Positions 51,293 through 64,000 of a stretch of 64,000 nucleotides of DNA are shown here, piece by piece. Position 1 is the stretch's first letter. The number at the start of each line of letters is the position of its first letter. The DNA comes from Nyssa sinensis (Eukaryota; Streptophyta; Magnoliopsida; Cornales; Nyssaceae). The DNA lies in the NCBI GenBank assembly GCA_008638375.1, contig CM018047.1, forward strand, positions 52,832,679 to 52,896,678. The letters run 5' to 3'. Under the pieces are notes generated by a model, which saw only the letters and a list, made by a program, of their open reading frames with translations, had not been told where the DNA came from and did not search any database. The position numbers and the translations under genes were made by a program.

Positions 51293-51841
51293 TGACATAC
51301 CATAAACAGACAGACCAATCCCCTTGAAACACGTGTACTCACAAATCTGGTTATATTCGATCATACCGAGCATGGCAAGCTTATAGAGCAGATTTATACA
51401 CATAAACTCCAGAACTCATGTTCACAGTATGACTCCTTCAGAGCATCCTTTATGCTTCAGACCTCAATACCGCCTTGAGGCCCTATCGAGCAATTAGTAA
51501 GGAAATCGTCTTCTACAAGGAAACTGCCACTTATGGTTATCCCAAATATGGTAATATTCAACAAGGTAACTGCTATATCCGACGATGCAATCCCTATATT
51601 CACGGCTCTGAATCCTAATCAACTTGGGAGAGCCATTGCCTATAAATTAAACCCTAGATGTACGCTTTATTTTCATGCTCATTTTTTGGCTTTCATTATA
51701 GTCTTTTCAATTCAATTTATTGACTTAAGCATCGGAGCGGCTATCATCGGAGCCAACCCGGTGGCCCTTTGATTCCCTTTCTTTGAGTGTTCTTCAGGTC
51801 GTGGAGCCCAGATTTTTCAAGAGCCAAAAAGTGCTGCATCA
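51293..51841 (+). repeat. Tat element 3' LTR
   Basis: 549 bp, TGACATACC to GTGCTGCATCA, the same length as the left LTR, with about 28 substitutions and no indel seen. Followed by ATTGT, the right member of the target duplication. Confidence 0.93.
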
Positions 51842-53634
51842 ATTGTGATTGTTCTAATTAAGTTTAGTGGGTTATTGGGATTACTTATCCAAAATTGCTT
51901 TTGGAGAAAAGTAACTCTTAACAGTTTTTTCTTTTTTTTTATTTTTGAAAAATTGTATATCTTAATTACAACATAATAACTCAGAGTTACTTTTTAGCAA
52001 ATGCACTTTTGTGCGTTTTGAAAAGCAAAACAATTTGAAAGTAATTTTAAAAGCTTGGTTAAAACAATTTTTACCAATACAGATGCAAAACCGGGGTTGC
52101 AAAAGTTGCTCCAAATGGACCTTAGTGTGATTGCACTCTAGGTCGTCTTTGCATTATCTAATAGTCAAATTCTCTGTAAGCAGCGAAAGCACGTGCATGG
52201 GAATGGGAAGTATGACCAAATGAAATATATTTATATACATGTGTGTGTGTGTGTGTGTGAGATGTAATTTCTTTATGGTATAATCATCTTGGGTTAGGCT
52301 CTCTACCTAACAGTATATGACTACTACCATTGAATTGAAATGGTCTCATGGGAATGGGACTGTCCGCTGAACATAGGGCACTGGTATTTAAAGGTTGTCG
52401 TGAAAATGGACCACAAAGACAACATAAACAAAACCAAACTGAAATCTGCTATCTGACCATGGATCATTTCCACTAAGATTAGGCATAAGTTGGCTGCCTA
52501 ATACAAAAGTTAGCTACCCATTCATTTTTCTTTATCTATGACTTTGAAATTTGAATGTCAAGTCAGTGATCATGAACTAGGTTCAATTGCCCTCAAAAGT
52601 ACCTAGCTAGTGATTTTTTCAATCCCACTCCTTCACATCCCTCTCACTTTCCAGACAATGTTCACTGCGATTATCACCTGCATACAACTAATATCATGAT
52701 TTAGTATTTTTGCGTACTTCCGTGACTCCAACGGTAATATTCAAATCACGGTGAAAACAGACATTTTGAAAAAAACTATTTATTAACATTTTTTTAAAAC
52801 GTTCATTTTGATCTTAAAAATATTCAAACGAATATTCTAAAAAATTTAAACAAATATTCTAAAAAATTTAAACAAATACTCGCTTATCTTAAGAATTTGT
52901 TTACAAATATAAAAATAATCAAACGTACAATAAACCTGTGGATTCAAAACCAACCCATTCATTAAACCACCTTACGTGAATGGAGCTCAATTTCAAATCT
53001 GACCAGGGCAATAACATTACCCTCAGGATGGACCATAGAACTCTAGAAAGTGTCAATTCACAATGAAAGCGTAATGAGAATGTTTGAATAAAACAAGAAT
53101 TTTCAGAGGCAGTTCTAACATCAACTTAATTAATACGTCTACTTTCTAATCGAAGTTGATATGTGGTGGATATTAAAGTCTTCTGCCTTGATTTTTTTAT
53201 GCATACAAAAGTCAAATGAAGAAAAATGGCATCTCTAATTTCTATACACTTATACAGAGATTTAATGGTAACCTAATATGTGGTGGATATTAAAGTCCTC
53301 TGAATTGATTTTATATGTTTATACAAGTGTCAGATAAAGGAAAATGACATCTCTACTTTAATGGAGAAAAATAAAAAAGAGTACAAAGACAACTTTAAAG
53401 GAAGAATACTTCGAAAGGCTAAATTTATATATACTTATACAGAATGGTAACCTAATATCTTAACTAAAAATAAAAGAAGACAAGAAGATATGAAGTGGAA
53501 AACACAAGGGGAAGATTTTAAAGGTAGACTCAGTCAAGTCCTATTAATTCGTCACTGAAAATTCAGAAAAATTAGATGTATGTAATCTTATTTTTATAAA
53601 TGAATAAGTTGTTTCAACAACTTGAACGATGAAA
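51842..53634. other. Intergenic, no gene seen
   Basis: AT-rich. Short repeats: three units of TTCTAAAAAATTTAAACAAA near 52,835-52,885, and a diverged duplication about 120 bp apart (TATGTGGTGGATATTAAAGT at 53,159 and 53,278). A GT microsatellite lies near 52,241-52,259. Confidence 0.5.
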
Positions 53635-53894
53635 ATTGTTAGGGCTGAATTTAAATACAGCTTCTGTTCAAAAGCAATTTATTTAGAGATAGCCATGTGA
53701 AATGTTAGGCTTTGATCATCCTGTGTACGTAGAAGCAAGTGGCAAAAGTCACCACATATGAATTTTATTTTGTAAATCAAATGCTAACAATTTTTTTAAA
53801 AAATTGAACCAATTTCTTAATGGTTCGAGTTTATGGGGCAACATGTATCACAACTTAGGTTTTCAGAAAAGTTAAGTCAAAAGTGTTCTATGTT

Positions 53895-54215
53895 ACTATA
53901 ATTTTTTTTTTTTTTGGGGAATACAAGGTGCCTCCGGGCCACTTTGTACATACCTTGAGACTAATTCTTGCAGCCCTGAGAATCGTGGGTGGGCCCAAGG
54001 GTAATTTCTCTCGCTGGCACGGTGGATTGAATTGGCGAGTTTGGGAGCAAGCGACTTGATCTTCACCCGGCCAACCTCAAGGTATGTACAAAGTGGCCTT
54101 GCAGCCCTGAGAATCGTGGGTGGCCCCAAGGGTAATTTCTCTCGCTGGCACGGTGGATTGAATTGGCGAGTTTGGGAGCAAGCGACTTGATCTTCACCCG
54201 GCCAACCTCTTGAGG
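53895..54215 (-). mobile_element. SINE copy with internal partial duplication and inversion
   Basis: Homologue of the SINE at 24,424. Here a body segment of about 110 bp (TTGCAGCCCTGAGAATCGTG onward) is present twice, and the 20 bases GGCCACTTTGTACATACCTT (53,937-53,956) recur inverted at 54,079-54,098 between the two copies. The A-rich tail is at 53,902-53,915 (minus). The head-side flank TTATGTTCTATAAA is at 54,216-54,229. Confidence 0.75.
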
Positions 54216-54606
54216 TTATGTTCTATAAATTCTATTCTGACATATTTCATATATAAATAAAATTTGAAAATATCCTAATTAAAAAAGAAAAAGAAAAGAA
54301 AAGAAAATTATTTAAATGTAAAAAAAAAAGGGACATTACTCTGTATTGGTTTTGCCTAATACAACTTGCATTATTTAAGTAATCTCTTCTTTCATTAGTC
54401 TCTCAATAATGAAAACACTAGAGTTTCTCACCAAAAAGATAAATTAACGCCCAGTCATAGTCTTATTTACTCCTCATGAAGACACAGTATGGTCTGATTG
54501 ATAAAGATATGAGAATTTCTAAAAAAAAAACTCACTTCAAAAAAGTTTGCTGTAAGTACTCAACACTATCACATAACTTCACATCCTCCATCCTAAATCT
54601 AATTCA

Positions 54607-54649
<43 letters not shown>

Positions 54650-54677
54650 AACTCTTTTTTTATCTTAGAAATTTAGA

Positions 54678-54999
<322 letters not shown>

Positions 55000-56669
55000 A
55001 GGGTCGATACACAATTTAAATTCAAATAGTAATTATTATTCTTCATATGGCAGCAGTAATAGGGTTAAGAAATGTGCCTGAGTTTATTTCTCTGTATTTG
55101 TTTAATTTTTATTTCTTTTGGGTACATGACATAGAATTCAAATGGATTTTCCACTATGTAAAAATAGCAAGTGAGAAAAAAAAGAATCAGTTTTGGTGGT
55201 TTCTTTTTCTTTTCTGAGTTGAAACAGATTGTTAGATGTAAATGAAAGGAAAATATAAATAACAGATAGTTCATAAGGAGATTTTGAGTTTTGGAACCGA
55301 GTAAAGAAGGTCACTTTATCAGGCACATTTTGTGGAGTTTTATTTAAAATAATCTGTAATATAACAACCACATCATGTGAAAGAAATCATAAAATAATTT
55401 GACCAAATTTGATACAACAAGGTAGGGAGAAAGTCCACCAATTAATGAAATTTACTCTTTTTTTCTTTTTCTTTTTTTTAACAACGGCAGAAAACTTTCC
55501 ATCACGTCCATTGCTGGAATTTATTTGAACCGAGTAAAGAAAGTCACTTTATCAGGTAACAGCACTCCCTTGTCACGTTGCAGAAATCTTACTATTGACT
55601 CTAGAGTTGAGTCGGTGGTGTGGGGGCACTTCCAAGAGAATTTGGGATACAGTAATACTATTCTTATTATAAATTTTTATCAAAATTTTTTATTTGTTAA
55701 TATGATTGTTCATGTAGTAGTCAATTAAGTTTTTAAATTTATATAGATGTTAGTCAATTAAATATCTTGGTATTAGTCAATTAAGTTTTTTAGTACTAGT
55801 CAATTAAACTTCTTGAACTCACATGACATGATTAACAGTGAGAAGTTGAATTCACTTGCACTAAGAGACTGAGTTTACTAATACCTAAACAGTCACACTA
55901 ATAAATAAATCTTTTTAGTAAAATATATGCCTGGCAAAACGGACAAGTTGGACGGGTTTAGGCGGTTTGTAAACAGGTTGAACCCATGTTTGACTCGAAT
56001 TAGTCAGATCGAATACGGATCGGGTCATAAATGGGTCGGATCAACCCAAAATTGACCCACTACTTAACTTTTTTTAGAAACAAAACATTACCTAACATTG
56101 TCATATCTTAATCAAGTAATATAACTAACAAAATTCATCATATTTTTCTATTAAAGTTTTTGTGAATACACATTAATTTTTTTTTTATTTCTCTATTAGT
56201 AGATCTAATCAAATGAAATTTATGCTGATTGCTATCACATATTCATTTTCTTTTCTAGCATGAACTAAAAGTATGCAGACTTCTAATTCATGTTCAAGAT
56301 TTCACAAGTCAGGAGGATTGATTTATTGTCCAGATCATTTCGGTCTCATACTCATTTCAAAAGAAGCAACTCTTTTTGTTTTTATACTCCGCTTGTACAA
56401 CAGAGATCCAGTTTGGTCTGGTTCTTATATGACATGGTTTTTTACTCCAAGTTAAGTAGCTATCAAATGCATAACTACAATAGTGAATGCAAAGAACACT
56501 AACACTGCCCAATTCTTTCGCAAAGATATTCCAAACAATCATTTATAAACTATATAGAAGTCTCATCAATAACAATTCTCAAACAAAACTTTCATTATTA
56601 AAATTATATTATTTTAGAAATCTTTGAAAAATGGAGACAGTAGACATTTTTACTACCTGACCTATTGCT
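55000..56669. other. Intergenic, no gene seen
   Basis: Homologous to 25,380-26,879 with indels. The phrase GAACCGAGTAAAGAA with CACTTTATCAGG occurs twice (55,295 and 55,528). Confidence 0.5.
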
Positions 56670-59600
56670 TCATTCAATCGGCCTTACATTCTCATCGAGT
56701 TTGGTTTTGATCTTTCTGAGCTTGACGAGGACATCTTTCATGTTAACCCTCTCCTCAACTGACTCTGCTGTGCATTGTAAAGCTAATTCCATGATAGATT
56801 TGATCTCCTTAGTAGTAGAACCTTCATCTTCTCCATTCAATAAATTAGCATCCACAACCTTCATTACGGAACAAAGTAATGACTCAGATACCCAACGCTT
56901 CATACTCAACTCTCCTAAAAATTGATCATCTGTGGGCTTCTTTCTTGTAAATGTTTCCATCAGAAGAATCCCATAGCTATAAACATCCACCTTAGTGGAC
57001 ACAATTCCAGCTGATCCATACTCTGCAACATTAGTATATACATCACCAATAAACCATGAAACAGTTAGAGATTTTGGAATGAATTTTTTAGGTAGAACAA
57101 AAGGGAAAAATTCCCAAACAAAGCAATCAATCATGACAAGTCAGGGGAAAAACAAATACAGTGCTATAAGCCAATAGTTCCTTTGGACTACACTTTTTCA
57201 GTACATTTTATTTTATTTCTTTTGAAAAAATAGTATTGGAGTATATTTTATATTAATACACATGTATGTATAGTTTACATTTGTATTAGTCATTATCTTT
57301 CCTTATCTTATGGGATCCAACCTCAAAACAAAATGTTATATGCTTAAGCTTTTGGCTAATATATATGTAGAAAAAAAAAAGGAAAACATTTGAAAGATAA
57401 AGAATGATGCTTCTTATTGTTTATTTACTTCTCTAAATACCATGGCCTATGGCATTCCTATAGCATAAAAATTTCTTTTGGAATTTATTCTTAATGATTA
57501 ATCAATATGGAGGAAAGTTACCTGGTGCCATATACCCAATGGTGCCTAAGGTCTTGGTTTGTGCCATTGACTCCCTTTCAATGAAAAGCTTTGATATGCC
57601 AAAGTCACCTACATGTGCAACCATGTCGTCATCCAGTAGAATATTACTTGGCTTCAAGTCACAGTGCACTACAAGGGTCGAATAGCCATGATGGAGATAC
57701 TCCAATGCAGATGCCACATCTATCATAATTGATAATCTTTGGACAATGTTCAAAAAGTAGTTTTGAGAGTAAAGCCACTTCTCCAAGCTCCCATTAGGCA
57801 TATATTCCAGCACTAGCGCTTTGAAATCAGGGTTAGAGCAACTGCTAATTATCTTCACAAGATTTCGGTGGCGAATATTACGCATTACTTCGCACTCTGC
57901 ATCAAAACTTTTGAAAGCTCCTTGTAACTCTAAATTGAAAACCTTTATAGCAAAAATCATCCCATCAAAGAATGTTCCTTTGTATACCAAACTAAGGCTT
58001 CCCCTCCCAATCAAGTGGTCTTCACTAAAGTTGTTTGTTGCACGAACAATTTCATGGTGCGAAATCCTTCTATGTGTAGGACCAAGTGGTGAATCGTCTT
58101 GAATTAGAACTTCTGTGTTTTTGCTTCGGCACCATACCCACCAAATTATGGAAGCTGCAATTGCCACCAATCCAATTGATGGTAAAATGTATTTGAGGAG
58201 AACTTTGGTCTTTGATTGTCCATCACATGCTATGACTTGAAATCGTGCTGCTCCACACAATGCATCATTCCACATGAAAGATTCCGCTGTGAAGTTCGTA
58301 AAAGGTCCTCCATTTGGAATTTCCCCGGTTAGTTTATTGAAAGAGACATTTAGATATCTAAGATATATAAGATTCTCCAATGACTTGGGGATCACACCAG
58401 AAAGATTGTTCTGAGAGAGTTCCAAGTACTCCAAGCTTACCATATCACCAAATGATTGGGGTATGGGGCCCTCTAATCTGTTCCTTGATAATGAGAGTTT
58501 AATCAAGTTTTGAAGGTGTCCAATGGAGCTTGAAATGTTACCTGTGAGCTGATTTTTGGATATGTCCAAATGGGTGATGGACTTCAAATTTCCAATTTCT
58601 AGTGCTAGAGAACCACTTAAAAAATTTGATGACAAGTTTAGAATCCTGATATCTGTAAGGCTCCACAAAGGTGATGGTATATTGGACGTTAATGCATTGG
58701 AGTCTAAATAGAGTTCTCGCAATGAAGTAAGATTTCTGAAACAGCTTGGTATTGATCCAGAAAGTTGATTTTCACTTAGAACTAGCTTACCCAAAAAGGG
58801 TAGATTGCAAAGAACGCTGGGTATCGATCCCTCTATTGCACTCTTAGGCACTTCAAGCTGTTGGATCTTCCTCAACTGTCCCACTGTAATGGGGATTGAT
58901 CCTGTGAAGTTGTTTTCTCCAAGGCTCAATATTACCAGGTTGCTCAAGTTGCCTATCTCACTTGGAATTGTGCCTTTGATGCCGCTAGCAGATATGTAAA
59001 ACTCTTCCAGAGAATTGGACAGATTTCCTATGGATTTTGGAAGAATGCCATTCAGTGGATTAATTCCTACTACGAGTCTCTCCAAATCCCTGCAATTTGT
59101 TAATGCAGTCAGGAATCCTAGTTCAAGGGTAGATGGATCATTTATCAACTGATTTGATTCCACCCAGAGAGATTGGAGGTCGACTAAATTCCCAAAAGTC
59201 ACGGGTACTTCACCATAGAACAAGTTATGGGACAGGTCAATTCTAATGAGTGAAGAGGCATTTGAGATTGATCCAGGTATTATGCCACTAAATTGGTTGG
59301 ATGAGATTAAAAGATACTCAAGATTTGGAAGGAAAAGTCCTATATTTGATGGAAGGCTGCCTGAAAAGTTGTTAAATGCGAGGGAAATCCTTTGTAATCC
59401 AGAGATGTTGAAGATTGATTCTGGTGGTTTGCCCAAAAGGTTGTTTCTTCCCAAGCCTAAATATTTCAAATTCAAGAGCCGCCCCAATTCTCGAGGAATA
59501 TTGCCATGAATGTAGTTTTCAGCGATGAGAATCTCCTCTAACATTGACAAATTACCAAATGAAGATGGAATAATACCTGTTAAGTTACTTCTGGCAAGAC

Positions 59601-60627
59601 GTAAGACTTGCAGCGCTGACAAGTTTCCAATTTGACTTGGCACTGTTCCTGTGAATGCATTGGACGACATATCGAGTACTCGAAGTGCTTTACAATGTGA
59701 TAGACTAGATGGAATCTGGCCATTGAGTTGGTTCCCTGGCACGCTTAAGATTTCAAGCCTCGGAAGTTGGTGACACATATCGTTTGGAATTGGACCAATC
59801 AAGTTGTTCCAACCAAGATATAGTTCTTCCAGTTTTGTTAGATTTCCAAAGGCCTTTGCTATGCTTCCACTGAATTGATTTCTTGATAAAGATAATTGCC
59901 GGAGCTCCCCGCATCTTGTTAGACTGGAGAAGATTTCCCCAGTTAGCTGATTTCCAAAAACATCAAAGGATTCAAGTACTGGAAGGTGAGTGCACATGTC
60001 TACTGGGAGAGTGCCAGCCAGCTGATTGTTTGCGAAATCAATTCTCCATAGAGAAGAGATGTTGAAGACGGTTGAAGGAATGGAACCCGAAATGGTGTTG
60101 TTTCTTATGTTTAACATCTGCAAATTAGGAAGATTTCCAATCTCTCGGGGAATTGATCCTGTGAAACTGTTGTAAGACAGAATCATGATGTGAAGCTTTG
60201 TGAGGAATCCAAAACCTGTTGGAATCTCCCCACTAAGCGCATTGAACTGCAAATCTAATGACTTGAGTCGACGCAAATGACCCAGTTCATCAGGGAGATG
60301 CCCTTGAAAGTTGTTATTGCTGATGTTGAAGGAAGTAAGAAATGAAAGATTGCCAAGCTCTCTGGGTATGGTACCATTTAGACCCATATTAGGAAGATTC
60401 AAGGCTGTTACTCTTCTGTGGCGAAGGCTGCAAGAGATCCCAACCCAACTGCAAAAAGAGGTTCCCTCCGACCAGTTCTTTGCCAGGATGTTATTGGGTT
60501 CGAAGGTGATATGAGCTTTTAAGGTTAAAAGAGCTGACTCATCTGTGAAGTTGGTCACAGACACTACTAGGCGAGCCATAAAGCAGTGAATTAAAAGCAG
60601 TAACGCCATTACATTCTTCTTCTCCAT
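56670..60627 (-). CDS. LRR receptor-like kinase, class XII (EFR/Xa21/At3g47570-like), copy 2
   Basis: Exons 57,522-60,627 and 56,670-57,022, the same phase and splice junction as copy 1, 1,152 residues. The intron is 499 bp, 227 longer than in copy 1. Signal peptide, LRRNT, LRRs, membrane span (SIGLVAIAASIIWWVW) and non-RD kinase (VVHCDLKPSN, DFGIS) are all present and uninterrupted, with the same unusual GRGSLSLVYKG loop. I count about 40 amino-acid differences from copy 1. About 21 of them fall between residues about 325 and 475 in the LRRs (for example LKYLGLGRNNLLG against LKYFSLSVNNLLG). Kinase differences are few (FLNIV/FLDIV, LDDDM/LDEDM and the last helix). Probably a functional paralogue with altered recognition surface. 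Confidence 0.93.
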
Positions 60628-61846
60628 GATGCCTGGTTAGAGAGCGAGAGAGAGAGGGAAGTATGTATGCTTTATTAATAGTGGTTCAATTATATTCACC
60701 ATACCCATTATACTGCTTTTACTTTTATGTACTTATCAATTCCTTGAACTCATTAAATTCCATCTCACATTGGCTTGAGTGGAATAAAGTGAACAACAAC
60801 CATCAAAAAAAATTTCTTTGAAAGAAATTAATGTAATGGAGAAAAAGCTCATGAAAAAGAAAAAAGGTTCAAATTTGTATTTTCGTGCACGTCACAAATT
60901 TGAATGCAATTTTCTGTCTTTTTTTTTTTTGAATATATTTTTGTGAACAACATGTTGCACAAGAGCTAAACTATACTTAGTTAATCATTAAGTTAAATAA
61001 TTTAGGAGAAAATACTAAAATGTTCTTAAAATCAATTATTCAATTTAAAAAATCAATGATATATTTTTTTATCTAAAAGTTCCAAAAAAAAAAAAAATTT
61101 TAATAAAAAAAATCAATTATTAACTTTCATCTTAACATAATTATAAAATATTACTAATTAGACTAAAATAGTCTTCAAGATATATTTTAAAATATAGTAA
61201 AAGGTTGATAAAAATAAAATTTCAATCCAAAAAAAAAAAAATTAACATTTTTTATTTATCTAGAATACCTCAAAAATAAATCTTTTACTTCATAAAATGT
61301 TATGTTTGTTTTGGATTGAAGAAGTTATCTTATAATTTTTTCAATATTTTTTTAAAATGTATTTTGACGATTGTTTTAGTCTAATTATTTTTGTTTTTAA
61401 TGGCATTAAGATGAAAGTTAATATTTGAACTTTTTTTGGATCTTTTAAATAGAAAAAAATTTTTGGATTAAAAAATTTATTTTAAATATTTTTTTGTATT
61501 TTTTCCAATAATTTATTCTTTGTCAATTATCAAACCAAATGACCAATCATTATCACACAACCGATTTGACCAAAAGATTTTCAAGTTTTCTCCACTTTTA
61601 TCAAATATATGAATTCGAGAATTATGCATTCAGTTTATCAATAAAAGTTCAGGTTGATGGTTCGAATACAACCACGTACAAGTTCCAATTGTTTATCAAG
61701 AAATGCATTTGTCAAATTGTCAAACCATAAATTCCAGTTTTCAACTGCAATACCAGATACAAAACACAATTAAGCAAATATATCTCATTGTCACCCACAA
61801 TATGCATACATATATATATATAAGCAAATATATCTCATTGTCACCC

Positions 61847-61891
<45 letters not shown>

Positions 61892-64000
61892 CAGGATAAA
61901 AGTGCAGGCCCAACAACCAATGGATTAGATTAAACCAGATACAAGACACAATTAAGCAAATATACCTCATTGTCACCCACAATATACATATATATATGTA
62001 TGTATATATATATATATATTACAGGATAAAAGTGCAGGCCCAAAACCAATGGATTAGATTAATTGAAGGAAATGTGAATAATATGGAAGATTCTCGATTG
62101 AAAATAATACTTAATTCTGTCAAGGAAGCACAGTTGGGATGTGAGTGGAGAAATTATTTATTGAGGCATTGGATCACGTGGTGTTTCATGTCAATAAAAT
62201 ATGTTATCATGCAAAGCTGCTATGATCAAAGATTTCGTACCTTTCTTCCTTCCCCTTTTAAAGTTATAAGTTGTCGTTATTTTGATATCTTTTGAATGAT
62301 TTTCTGAATTTCTGATTCTTCAAAATCTTAATATTTTTAGGATTCTCTTCCTGCTTGAATTTAGGATAGGGATTCTTGAGTTGAGGTCTTCCTCTTCAAT
62401 CCTGCTTCTTCTGTCTTGATTTCGATTCCACCTTGGAAGGTATTAAAGTGCTGTCAATACAAGTCCTAAAGACTGATTTTAAGGACCTTTAGAGATTTTA
62501 AGATGTCTGTACTTGGTCTTGATAATTTTAGAGTATATCAAAATAGATTCAAGTATGTACAAATATATATATATATATATATACACACACACGTGTGGAT
62601 ATATAGACATGTGCATGTATAAATAACATTTGTTAAACTATTACTGGGTATATAAAGAATTTTGTAATTATATAACAGTAAACTGTAAAAGTAGTGCTAC
62701 TGGCGCGAGACTCTTTCGCAGCCCTTGGTCAATTGAATAACACTTCCCTCAGAACTATATTTAGCTCAATATTTTTGGCTTAAACTAAATACTTTTTTTT
62801 TATAATAATTTTGTAGTTTCATGAATGAGAAACAAAAGATGGATTTTTTTCAATGTGAATTCAATTAAATCCAAATGTGTTTTTTGTTTTGAAAACCCTT
62901 CTGGAAGGTCAAATTTTAGAACTAAAATGATTGAACATAAGATAGTCATTTGCCTGTGGCTTAGTCCATAAAAATTGAAAATGTAATCATGCTTATATTA
63001 GAAACATATATATATATATATATATATGGATGTGTGTGTCTGTGTGTATGCAAGTTTGGTCATTTATCTTCATGATTCATAGGTGACCAAGTCTACCTTT
63101 GTAGTATTTTCCTCTGCATTGTCACCATTCCACCATAGATTACTTGTTTTCCTCCTATCGAAAAAAGGATGAGTTTTTGACCCAACACAGAGACTTCTTA
63201 ATCAACGTATTCAAATTCACCTTGTTTTGAATTTATTTTTTAAATTTATGTTATTATCAATCAGCATTTCTTTAAAATTTGAAAGAAATAGTCCTATACA
63301 TTTTTTTTTTTGGTGAAGATACCTATTCTTTGAAAAATAAGTTTTAAAAAATAATTTAAAAGAGATGAGTCCGATAAAAAAATTCAAGAAAAGCATCATA
63401 GGTTACTCTTAGAATCAACGTCACATTTTGAATTAAATGTTTATTCAAGTAAGAGAAATATATTCATATGGATCAACTCTTATATTAGATATGCATAACA
63501 ATCATTTTTAAAAATACGTAATATAACGAATATTTTATTAAAAATAAATTATAAACAATTATATTTACACAAAGTGTAAGTTCATCTCGTCCAAAATATA
63601 TATATATATATATAATATAAATAAATAAATAAACTAACCATGTGAATAATATGGAAGATTTTCAATCTTAAAAATAAAAGTCAACTAAGTCATCATGTTT
63701 CATGTAGCACAGTTGGGTTAGGTGAGGGGTTCAAGAGATAGAAGTTTACTAGCTTCCATATTTTGGATTATAATTGTTGACATTGTGATAGAATTTTGTG
63801 ACGAAAATGAGAGAAAATATGGTCCCTACAATCCATTGCCAGACCCATTATATGGAAGGCTTCAAAGTTTTTTATGTGCAAATTTTGCGAGGTCAAAGGA
63901 TGGATACTTAGATTTTGAAAGACTAGTTTAGTGCATGAGATTTTTGTCGTTGTAAGATCTAAAAAGTATTAGTCTACACAGCCTTACTTTTATAAGCGAA
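60628..64000. other. 5' flank of LRR kinase copy 2 and intergenic repeats
   Basis: Nearly identical to 30,611-34,198. It carries the GA-rich leader, the AAGCAAATATAYCTCATTGT triplication with (TA)n at 61,760-62,020, and lacks about 190 bp present in the left copy near 32,795-32,985. No gene recognised. Confidence 0.55.

Larger units (their letters stand above)
40126..51841 (+). mobile_element. Ty3/gypsy retrotransposon, Tat lineage, full structure but inactive
   Basis: 11.7 kb bounded by 549-bp LTRs. Plus-strand order: gag with CCHC-like knuckle, protease, RT, RNase H, a second archaeal-type RNase H, integrase, 3' tandem array. Then an antisense gene, a polypurine tract and the 3' LTR. The second RNase H and the antisense extra gene identify the Tat (Retand-like) lineage. 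The flanks GTTGT and ATTGT are a 5-bp target duplication with one mismatch. I count roughly 28 differences between the LTRs (about 5%), so the insertion is not recent. At least ten nonsense codons and several frameshifts in gag-pol make it dead. Confidence 0.93.

Overview
The window is nuclear DNA of a flowering plant, almost certainly a eudicot. The evidence is split genes with GT-AG introns, class XII LRR receptor kinases, a ZRK-type pseudokinase relic, a tau-class GST relic, plant Ty3/gypsy elements (one of the Tat lineage), a Helitron end, MITEs and a tRNA-derived SINE. Nothing in it fixes the species. It is AT-rich, repeat-dominated accessory sequence with only two genes that look intact.

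Layout. (1) 350-14,443: a mosaic of broken, intron-containing host-gene fragments, all on the minus strand: RsmD-type rRNA methyltransferase, FabG-type ketoacyl-ACP reductase, coatomer beta', an unnamed conserved plant protein and an ARF GTPase. It ends at 350 in a canonical Helitron 3' terminus on the same strand, so I read at least the first three as a Helitron gene-capture cassette. The stretch also holds a diverged 2-kb duplication and a 401-bp MITE with an empty site in the paralogous copy. (2) 14,444-24,324: a large non-coding LTR element (LARD) with about 3.8-kb LTRs, a tRNA-iMet primer site and no gag or pol. Its flanks carry no matching target duplication. (3) 24,325-34,198 and 53,635-64,000: two copies of a roughly 10-kb segmental duplication, each with a SINE, a dead tau GST and one intact LRR receptor kinase. 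(4) 35,193-39,271: MITEs and a broken ZRK/ZED1-like pseudokinase gene. (5) 40,126-51,841: a complete but dead Tat-lineage Ty3/gypsy element with 549-bp LTRs, an archaeal-type RNase H, an antisense extra gene with its own TATA box, and a 23-copy, 34-bp tandem array.

The two receptor kinases (1,152 residues each as spliced) are the likely functional content. By eye about half of their amino-acid differences fall in roughly 150 residues of the LRR domain, many at the exposed positions of the LRR beta-strands. The most novel-looking signal is the 34-bp array inside the Tat element. Every unit can fold as a small hairpin, and unit variants change both arms together (CAGAC/GTCTG, CAGGC/GCCTG, CAAGC/GCTTG).
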